In this document: in pieces, positions 1-5,134 of the stretch
Layout of the letters: every line of letters starts with the position of its first letter
Position numbering within the stretch: position 1 is the stretch's first letter
DNA from: Akkermansiaceae bacterium
GTDB taxonomy: Bacteria; Verrucomicrobiota; Verrucomicrobiia; Verrucomicrobiales; Akkermansiaceae
Length of the DNA stretch: 6,175 nt
Reading direction: 5' to 3'
NCBI GenBank assembly: GCA_011524615.1
Contig: WTJZ01000067.1
Span: forward strand, 1 to 6,175
Made by a program: the position numbers and the translations under genes
Notes under the pieces: model-generated
Told to the model about the DNA's origin: nothing
What the model saw: only the letters and a program-made list of their open reading frames with translations
Databases searched by the model: none

Positions 1-1
1 G

Positions 2-166
2 GTGAGAGTTCTGGATTGCTCTCGAGTTCAAAACTTTTCGCATTTGAGCCTTCCATGGTTTCATAAGGTTGAGGGACTAGAAGAGGTGATCTTACCAAAT
101 TATATGGATCTGGCTGAACGTGAGCTCATCCAATCAAAGCTTGGTTCAGGAATCCAGTGTCATTAA
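2..166 (+). CDS. C-terminal fragment of an unidentified protein (partial at left edge)
   Basis: This frame is open from the first bases of the window to a TAA at 164-166 and gives 54 residues. The gene's start lies outside the window. The segment VRVLDCSRVQNFSHLSLPW followed by HKVEGLEEVILP has evenly spaced leucines and isoleucines. That resembles the end of a leucine-rich or BspA-like repeat, with a short polar tail (ERELIQSKLGSGIQCH). The forward frame starting at base 3 hits a stop at once, and the one starting at base 1 closes at 64-66. The same strand orientation as the large gene and a 177-bp gap suggest a separate upstream gene. A run of 54 open codons can arise by chance, so the call is tentative and no function is assigned. 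Confidence 0.4.
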   Translation: MRVLDCSRVQNFSHLSLPWFHKVEGLEEVILPNYMDLAERELIQSKLGSGIQCH

Positions 167-343
167 GGGGACTGGGTGGGGAGTGCGCGCGTGGTGTCAC
201 TTCCGTCGTTGGGAGGAGTTTTATTGATGAAATTAGGGGGGTATTTATGTGATTTTACACCATAGGTTTGTATAGAGCTAAGGGGGAGCTGCTTATGATA
301 GAGTAATGGGGCATTAAGCATCCAAAAGTAGAATTCCTGATAT
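167..343 (+). promoter_or_regulatory. Leader/intergenic region upstream of the large secreted protein gene
   Basis: This 177-bp gap contains no convincing gene of normal size. It is rich in G runs. No U-tailed hairpin that would end the upstream gene is visible. A TATGAT at 294-299 matches five of six bases of a -10 box, but there is no good -35 box at the right distance. An imperfect inverted repeat, TGCTTA at 290-295 with TAAGCA at 315-320, could fold around a 14-19 nt loop in the mRNA leader. Two purine-rich runs, GGAGGAG at 212-218 and GGGGGAG at 282-288, look like ribosome-binding sites but do not serve the large ORF. The promoter position remains unresolved. Confidence 0.3.
212..265 (+). 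promoter_or_regulatory. Strong Shine-Dalgarno with 12-codon mini-ORF (possible leader peptide)
   Basis: GGAGGAG at 212-218 lies 8 nt before an ATG at 227-229. The ATG opens a 12-codon frame, MKLGGYLCDFTP, that ends in TAG at 263-265. This is the best ribosome-binding site in the window. It lies about 80 bp before the large ORF, whose own candidate starts lack any such site. A translated leader peptide is possible. The frame is too short to show coding bias, it has no run of a single amino acid of the attenuator type, and it may be chance. Confidence 0.18.
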
Positions 344-3300
344 ATGACGAAACACAGCTCCCTCAATCAATTTTTGGTCAGTCTGCTCCCTCGGCAGAAT
401 GCTAGACGTGCCGAATATGATCGCTTACAGCAGCCTCTTTTTGCTCAGAAAATGCGCTTTAAATGTCTGGTGTGTTTCTTAGGGAGTGCACTTTATGTCT
501 TATTAGTGGGATTGGCAGAAGCTCAAACTCTCAGCGATGTGGGAACGACCGCTACTACAGAGGATTATTCGGGAGCTGACTTTTCTGGGGAATCAGTGAC
601 GATTAGTGTTTCTAGCTGGGGGCGTGCGGACAACTTTTCGGGAGCTGATTTTACAGGAGCTAACTTTACGATTAATTCGGTCAACCAGCCGATGTTAGAT
701 TCGAATATTGCAGGAGCTGATTTTACCGGGGCGACCTTTAATTGGACCCCTGATGGCTATATGAGTTTGCTCCGGCAGCAGACGGCGAGATTGACAGGGA
801 CTCGTTACTCATATGCTAACTTTTCAGATACGGTGTGGAATATTGTATTGAGCCGTAGCACGTTTCGGAATTCTACGTGGTTTAATGATGGTGCGGGAGC
901 GACAAGTGCGGCGAGTGCCGCGAATGTCTTGAACCTTTCGGGCGCTGATTTTAACTTTTCTGGTACGGACACGAGTCTGGCGGATGATGTGGGCGCATTG
1001 TTGATTGCTAATCTAGGTGGATTCGATGGGACAACCGCAATTGGAGCATACTATGATGACGAGTTCCTAGCGAACAACTATAGTAGCTTTGGCTATGCGA
1101 GCGCGCAGGCGCTCGAGGATGCGATGGTCCTCGCGGGTTGGCAGTATCTCGCGGATGGGGTATCCCCGACGTTTCACTTCTATGATATCAGCTCTTCTGC
1201 GACTGTACCCTTTGATTCTACGACAGACCGCTTAATGAACGGAAGTAATCTCCTCGCTTGGGGATCGGGACAGTTGACTCTGAGTGATACGAGTAACCTA
1301 TCAGGGATCGACTTTACTGCTTTGGGGCTAGATTCTTGGGCCATCTATGGCTTATCGGCGAGCAGTAATACTGTGTGGGATTCTGCGAATTTGGCAGGGA
1401 TGTCGATTAGCGTGGAGAGTAACAACTTTGGCTACAACGACTCCATGGTTGGGATTAACCTCTCAGGTGCCACGGTGACTACGAGTGTGAACCAGCCATT
1501 CTTCGGCGTCGACCTGACGAGTGCAAATCTCTCTGGAGCGGTCTTTAACATTACTCCCTCTGCTGGAGCGGTGAATGCCTTTAGAGATGCTACATTAGTG
1601 GGAGCAGACTTCTCTGACTCGGTGTGGAACTATGTGACGAGTGGGACGCTCACGAGCACGACCTTATTTGAGAACGGGACAGCGGGACTCAGTGCGGATA
1701 ATAAGGAAGACGCTCCTACCTTTGAGGGGGCTAATCTGGCGTCAATTACAGGAGCGGCAAAGACGGCGATCATTGCGAATTTAGGCGGCTTTGATGGTGA
1801 TGTCGCGATCGGGGCTAAGTATAATCATACGACGTTAACGCTCTCAGGATGGACCTCCGCGGAGTTAGATGCTGCGGGGTGGCAGTATGTATTCGATGAG
1901 AGCCTACTTAGTGATGCGGTGGCACAATCTGGCGATGTCCCAATCGTGTTTAACCCAGACGCTGCGATTGATAATATAGAGGTGCTGATGGCTGGTGGTG
2001 CTGCTCACAATACAGGGCAATCCATGAGATATGATAATCTCGCGGCGAAGCACTTCTGGATGGATGACTTCAATGACCGAAGCGATTGGTTCCAATGGGA
2101 GATCAGTCTGAGCGAAGCAGCTGAGTATCATGTAGATGCATTACTCAGAACGAATACGGCGGGAGAGTCGTTTAGCCTCTCGGTGGTCGAGACGGGCGAG
2201 ACCCTAGAGTTCGAGAAGTCAGATACAGGTTGGCGTAAGCTCGATGCGGGGACGATCTCCTTACCTGCGGGGACGAGTACCCTCCGGTTACTCCGTACGA
2301 GCGCCGTGGCGAATGTCGAGATCAAGTCCCTAGAGCTCGTCCGTGCTAGTGACTATGCGGCGTACTTACAGCGTATCAGTGACTTTAAGGTCGATACCAC
2401 CTGGTTTAGCCAAGCGGGATATGGGCTCATGTTCCAAGCTGGAGCTTGGGGGTATCCTCAGGCAGAGGAGCCAGCGCTTCCAAGAGATCAAGTCGTGCGT
2501 AAGACTCTGGAAGAGTATACGAATGACTTCGACCTAGATTCCTTTATCGAGATGGTGAAAGGAACAGGAGCATCGTATGTGATCTGGTCATTGACCTGGG
2601 CGGAGTACCTCATGTGTGCCCCGATTGAGGCTGTTGATACATACTTTGGTCACAGTGATAATACCGCGACACGTGACTTAATCGGGGAGATGGCTGATGC
2701 GCTCGATGCTGAGGGGATTAACTTCATGCTTTATTACCACCGAGGGGAGGCAGAAGATGTGCCTTGGTTCCAGGAACCAGCATACCCACTGACTGAATTT
2801 ACAGCACGAGGTACCGGTGATCGGAGTGTCTTCTTTGATAGCTGGGAGGCGATCATTACAGAGGTCGGTAACCGTTATGGGGAGAAGCTAGATGGTTGGT
2901 TCATCGATGGTGGTCTCGTCTACTACCCAGCTCCATTTGAGCGGTTTGGAGCCGCGCTCCGTGCTGGTAATGCTAATCGTCTTATCTCCTACAACCCATG
3001 GGTGGTGGCGAGGTACACAGACTTCCAAGACGTCATGTTTGGGGAAGGTCATATTGGTGGGCCGATCAATGGTAGTGCCCCTGCTGGAGGGGACGGGATC
3101 TTAATTGGTGGGAAGAATGAAGGACTGCTCCAACACGGGATGTTCGAGATGGAGAATGCATGGGGGGTGACGAACCCGAACCAAGCGATCAATACTCATG
3201 TGACTCCGGAGGAAGGGGTTACTTATGTGGCAAACTCGAAAGCGATTAATGTTCCGATCAGTTTTAACATGATGATGTGGGAGGATGGTACGGTTTCGGA

Positions 3301-5032
3301 GGATTCACTCGCGGTCTTTGATGCGATCCAAGGGATAGAGCCCGTGGATCCTGAGACGACGGAGATCAGTACTGCGACGACAATGGACTTCTCATCTGAT
3401 ACCGATGTGCTGAGTAATACGAATGGCATTACCGCATGGGGAACGAGTCACCTGATCCTCAATGATGGTAGTGATCTAGAAGGTGTAGACTTTACAGCAC
3501 TAGGGATTACCTCTTGGACGAACAATAGCTTTGGCTCCTCTGCCGTGACGAACTTTAATAGTGCGAACCTGAGTGGGCTCCAGCTTACGTTTAGTGGTCA
3601 TAACTTTGGTTACAATGATACCATGGTGGGGACGAACTTCTCGGGAGTGACTCTGGATAATGATGGTGGCTATAACCAGTTCTTCCTCTTCACAGATCTC
3701 CGGTACGCGGATTTCTCGGGAGCGACTCTGAACATTTATCCTGATGGCGTGAGTATGAATGCCTTTAGAGGAGCGCAGTTAACTGGTGCAGACTTTACTA
3801 ATATAACGTGGGGTGTGTCTACAGCGGGAGCGACTAGCTTGGTGGCGAACTTCTTCTCAGGTGGTCCTGGGTCGACCTCTGCTGCTGATAAGCATCTGGC
3901 CGTCAACTTTGAGGGCGCGGACTTAAGTCTGATCGTAGGCGATGCTAAGACGAACATGATCAACAATCTAGGGGGCTTTGATGGCTCTACCCCGATCGGA
4001 GCACTCTATAATCAGTCGACCTTGGATAACTCTGGGTGGACCTCTGCTGAACTAGACGCTGCGGGGTGGCAAGATACGACAGGAGTGGTCACGACGAGCT
4101 ATAGTATCACAGAGGCTTCATCGATTCTCTTTGATTCGTCCTTACATGCGTTGGAGAACTCCACTCTGCTCAGTAATTGGGGCTTAGGTCATTTGAATAT
4201 TTCGGATGGTAGTAATTTGACAGACGTCGATATTGCGGGCTTGGGAGTGACCTCATGGACTAGTAATACCTTTGGGACCTCTGTGGTGACAGTCTGGGAT
4301 GGGATCAACCTCTCGGGAATGACTCTTAACTTTAGCGGTCATAACTTTGGGTATAACGATTCCATGGTGGGTGCGGACTTCAGTGGTACTACCATCTACA
4401 ATGACGGTGGTTATAATCAGTTCTTCCTCTTTACAGACCTGACGGATGCCGACTTCTCGGGGGCGACTCTGAATATCACTCCTAATGGAGTTAGAATGAA
4501 TGCCTTTCGAGATGCTGTACTGACAGGGGCTGACTTCTCTCATATCACGTGGGGTGTATCCACTGCTAGTGCTACGGACCTAGTCGCCAACTTCTTCTCA
4601 GGAGGTCCTGGGACAACCGGAGTGGCTGATCGTGATCGCGCGGTGACCTTTGAAGGGGCTGATCTATCATTGATTACGGGGGACGCGAGGACCAATATGA
4701 TTACTAACCTCGGTGGGTTCGACGGAGACATCCCAATCGGGGCCAAGTTTGACAAAAGGATGCTAAGAAGCTCTGCGGGATGGACGCTGAGTGAACTTCT
4801 TGATGCGGGCTGGCAGTTTATGGCTCCTCGACCACGTATTACGAAACGTGATGAGGGCTTCGAAGTGATCATCTCAGATCTACCAGAAGAGGCCAATGTG
4901 AAGGTGCAGAGAGCGAATAGTCTAGACGGTACTTGGGAAGACGTGACTGATCCTGTTACGGGCTCGAGTGACGTGTATTGGATGCTCGAGAATACCCAAG
5001 AGAAAGCGTTCTACCGCATCGTTGTTGACTAA
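344..5032 (+). CDS. Large secreted pentapeptide-repeat protein with embedded GH29-like (alpha-L-fucosidase-like) domain
   Basis: The 1562-residue product appears to be exported and to act outside the cytoplasm. Order: signal peptide (about 37-60, AEA|Q), pentapeptide-like units R1 (75-267) and R2 (290-514), a beta-rich carbohydrate-binding-like domain (about 531-667), a GH29-like barrel (about 675-1000), units R3 (1016-1243) and R4 (1263-1491), and a C-terminal beta module (1492-1562) ending FYRIVVD. A(D/N)(F/L)-type pentapeptides such as GADFTGANF mark the repeats. In the barrel, W687 opens a WF...GLMFQAGAWG motif, and DGWFIDGG places D855 where GH29 enzymes carry the nucleophile. The usual KHHDGF region reads SLTWAEY (749-755), so fucosidase specificity and even activity are uncertain. 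The start is ambiguous: ATG 344 is the longest option, with an in-frame TGA just upstream. ATG 452 (M37) gives a textbook signal peptide. Neither has a clear Shine-Dalgarno. Confidence 0.9.
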   Translation: MTKHSSLNQFLVSLLPRQNARRAEYDRLQQPLFAQKMRFKCLVCFLGSALYVLLVGLAEAQTLSDVGTTATTEDYSGADFSGESVTISVSSWGRADNFSGADFTGANFTINSVNQPMLDSNIAGADFTGATFNWTPDGYMSLLRQQTARLTGTRYSYANFSDTVWNIVLSRSTFRNSTWFNDGAGATSAASAANVLNLSGADFNFSGTDTSLADDVGALLIANLGGFDGTTAIGAYYDDEFLANNYSSFGYASAQALEDAMVLAGWQYLADGVSPTFHFYDISSSATVPFDSTTDRLMNGSNLLAWGSGQLTLSDTSNLSGIDFTALGLDSWAIYGLSASSNTVWDSANLAGMSISVESNNFGYNDSMVGINLSGATVTTSVNQPFFGVDLTSANLSGAVFNITPSAGAVNAFRDATLVGADFSDSVWNYVTSGTLTSTTLFENGTAGLSADNKEDAPTFEGANLASITGAAKTAIIANLGGFDGDVAIGAKYNHTTLTLSGWTSAELDAAGWQYVFDESLLSDAVAQSGDVPIVFNPDAAIDNIEVLMAGGAAHNTGQSMRYDNLAAKHFWMDDFNDRSDWFQWEISLSEAAEYHVDALLRTNTAGESFSLSVVETGETLEFEKSDTGWRKLDAGTISLPAGTSTLRLLRTSAVANVEIKSLELVRASDYAAYLQRISDFKVDTTWFSQAGYGLMFQAGAWGYPQAEEPALPRDQVVRKTLEEYTNDFDLDSFIEMVKGTGASYVIWSLTWAEYLMCAPIEAVDTYFGHSDNTATRDLIGEMADALDAEGINFMLYYHRGEAEDVPWFQEPAYPLTEFTARGTGDRSVFFDSWEAIITEVGNRYGEKLDGWFIDGGLVYYPAPFERFGAALRAGNANRLISYNPWVVARYTDFQDVMFGEGHIGGPINGSAPAGGDGILIGGKNEGLLQHGMFEMENAWGVTNPNQAINTHVTPEEGVTYVANSKAINVPISFNMMMWEDGTVSEDSLAVFDAIQGIEPVDPETTEISTATTMDFSSDTDVLSNTNGITAWGTSHLILNDGSDLEGVDFTALGITSWTNNSFGSSAVTNFNSANLSGLQLTFSGHNFGYNDTMVGTNFSGVTLDNDGGYNQFFLFTDLRYADFSGATLNIYPDGVSMNAFRGAQLTGADFTNITWGVSTAGATSLVANFFSGGPGSTSAADKHLAVNFEGADLSLIVGDAKTNMINNLGGFDGSTPIGALYNQSTLDNSGWTSAELDAAGWQDTTGVVTTSYSITEASSILFDSSLHALENSTLLSNWGLGHLNISDGSNLTDVDIAGLGVTSWTSNTFGTSVVTVWDGINLSGMTLNFSGHNFGYNDSMVGADFSGTTIYNDGGYNQFFLFTDLTDADFSGATLNITPNGVRMNAFRDAVLTGADFSHITWGVSTASATDLVANFFSGGPGTTGVADRDRAVTFEGADLSLITGDARTNMITNLGGFDGDIPIGAKFDKRMLRSSAGWTLSELLDAGWQFMAPRPRITKRDEGFEVIISDLPEEANVKVQRANSLDGTWEDVTDPVTGSSDVYWMLENTQEKAFYRIVVD
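452..523 (+). other. Sec signal peptide and preferred alternative start (M37)
   Basis: Residues 37-60 read as a basic start (MRFK), a hydrophobic core CLVCFLGSALYVLLVGL, and a signal peptidase I box AEA before Q61. Starting at ATG 452 would give a normal 24-residue signal peptide. Starting at ATG 344 adds 36 polar and charged residues in front of it, which is long for an n-region. Cysteines 41 and 44 lie within the hydrophobic core and are not followed by a convincing mature lipoprotein start, so signal peptidase I is favoured over a lipobox. Confidence 0.75.
566..1144 (+). repeat. Protein repeat unit R1 (N-terminally short pentapeptide-like unit)
   Basis: Residues 75-267. The unit opens with YSGADFSGESVTISVSSWG, continues through NFSGADFTGANF and VNQPMLDSNIAGADFTGATF, and ends with NLGGFDG (223-229) and GWQ (265-267). 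It aligns with R2 from R2's SANLAGMSISVESNNFGYND onward. It lacks the roughly 65-residue opening section (F...WG...DFTALG..SW) found in R2, R3 and R4. Its tail is about nine residues longer than R2's. It has the clearest run of canonical A(D/N)F pentapeptides and is the most divergent of the four. Confidence 0.75.
1211..1885 (+). repeat. Protein repeat unit R2 (full pentapeptide-like unit)
   Basis: Residues 290-514, 225 residues. Landmarks in order are FDSTTD, LLAWGSGQLTLSD, DFTALGLDSW, NFGYNDSMVG, VNQPFFGVDL, SGAVFNITP, NAFRDATLVGADFSDSVWN, FEGANLASITGAAKT, NLGGFDG (479-485), IGAKY and GWTSAELDAAGWQ. The same landmarks recur in R3 and R4. VNQP links it specifically to R1. It is followed directly by the linker to the carbohydrate-binding-like domain. 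Confidence 0.85.
1934..2344 (+). other. Beta-rich domain, probable carbohydrate-binding module
   Basis: Residues about 531-667 contain alternating beta-strand patterns: FQWEISLSEAAEYHVDALLR, then SFSLSVVETGETLEF, GWRKLDAGTISLPAG, STLRLLRT and VEIKSLELV. The sequence 'strand-GTISLPAGTSTLRL...-VEIKSLELV' is typical of CBM6/CBM35-like jelly-roll modules attached to glycoside hydrolases, and the position just before a GH29-like barrel fits. No specific CBM family can be assigned by eye. Confidence 0.55.
2366..3343 (+). other. Divergent GH29-like (alpha-L-fucosidase-like) catalytic domain
   Basis: Residues about 675-1000. W687 begins WFSQAGYGLMFQAGAWGYP, which resembles the GH29 opening motif WF...fGlfihWG. 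A beta strand, ASYVIWSL (743-750), leads to TWAEYLMCAP, where canonical enzymes carry KHHDGF. RDLIGEMADALDAEGINFMLYYHRG (H799) is the next strand with its helix. LDGWFIDGG gives D855 as the likely nucleophile by position. SYNPW and FGEGHIGG follow, and INVPISFNMMMWEDG closes the barrel. A related bacterial group with GQNSGYYC in place of the HH motif is often annotated as fucosidase-like. The substrate is not predictable. Confidence 0.6.
3389..4072 (+). repeat. Protein repeat unit R3 (full pentapeptide-like unit)
   Basis: Residues 1016-1243, 228 residues, first unit after the GH29-like domain. Landmarks are ITAWG, DFTALGITSW, SGHNFGYNDTMVG, NDGGYNQFFLFTDL, ADFSGATLNI, NAFRGAQLTGADF, ITWGVSTA, LVANFFSGGPG, FEGADLSLI, NLGGFDG (1208-1214) and GWTSAELDAAGWQ. 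It is the closest relative of R4, and the two start exactly 741 nt apart. Confidence 0.9.
4130..4816 (+). repeat. Protein repeat unit R4 (full pentapeptide-like unit)
   Basis: Residues 1263-1491, 229 residues. A hand comparison with R3 gives about 150 identical residues of about 229. The best-conserved stretch is the middle: NDGGYNQFFLFTDL, ADFSGATLNI, ITWGVSTA, LVANFFSGGPG. The first 18 residues are poorly conserved. One codon is inserted near the end (SSAGWT), and the closing motif has drifted to GWTLSELLDAGWQ. Confidence 0.9.
4817..5029 (+). other. C-terminal beta module typical of verrucomicrobial secreted proteins
   Basis: Residues 1492-1562 show short strands FEVIISDLP, NVKVQRANSLDGTWEDV and DVYWMLENT, and end in AFYRIVVD. 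The pattern 'VQ..(N/T)SLDGTW..V...FYRIV' recurs at the C-termini of many large exported proteins in this phylum. Its role, whether in sorting, capping or binding, is not established here. Confidence 0.5.
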
Positions 5033-5040
5033 TTTAAACG

Positions 5041-5091
5041 GCCTCGATGAGGAGGCACTCACAGCCTGTCTGATGATCATAGAGTCAGGCT
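5041..5091 (+). terminator. Two inverted repeats after the large gene, weak terminator candidate
   Basis: GCCTC at 5041-5045 can pair with GAGGC at 5052-5056 around a 6-nt loop. AGCCTGTCT at 5063-5071 can pair with AGTCAGGCT at 5083-5091, with one T-T mismatch and an 11-nt loop. The second is followed by TTAATTCTATAATTCT, which is AT-rich but not a clean U tract. A leaky terminator or an mRNA-stabilising structure would let some transcription continue into the next gene. Confidence 0.4.
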
Positions 5092-5103
5092 TAATTCTAT
5101 AAT
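5074..5103 (+). promoter_or_regulatory. Candidate promoter for the downstream prepilin-like gene
   Basis: A perfect TATAAT lies at 5098-5103. The best -35 at 18-bp spacing is TGATCA at 5074-5079, which matches only three of six bases. A start of transcription near 5110 would leave a 5' leader of about 25 nt. A second TATAAT at 5131-5136 overlaps the start codon and is probably incidental. The region is AT-rich, so a chance match is possible. Confidence 0.3.
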
Positions 5104-5134
5104 TCTACACAGATAATCACTGCAAAACACTATA

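Noticed and set aside
182..201. AGTG...CACT inverted repeat after the left partial gene, considered as a terminator
   Set aside because: The stem is only about four base pairs and the following sequence (TCCGTCGTTGGG) has no U tract.
163..366. Reverse-strand 67-residue ORF over the leader region
   Set aside because: It overlaps the leader and the start of the large gene, has no recognisable domain or ribosome-binding site, and has a low-complexity hydrophobic and proline-rich composition expected of a chance frame.
2343..3104. Small forward ORFs (2343-2537 and 2892-3104) in another frame inside the GH29-like domain
   Set aside because: They overlap well-supported domain sequence in the main frame and show no independent translation signals or family resemblance.
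4253..4896. Two adjacent reverse-strand ORFs (96 and 118 residues) inside R4
   Set aside because: They lie antisense to strongly conserved repeat sequence. A similar antisense frame appears opposite R3 (3736-3966), as expected when a repeat is duplicated, so they are shadows.
344..5032. Ice-binding, adhesin or DNA-gyrase-protecting (Qnr/MfpA-like) function from the pentapeptide repeats
   Set aside because: The protein has a signal peptide, very long mixed repeat units and an embedded hydrolase-like domain. Qnr/MfpA proteins are small, cytoplasmic and almost pure pentapeptide solenoids.
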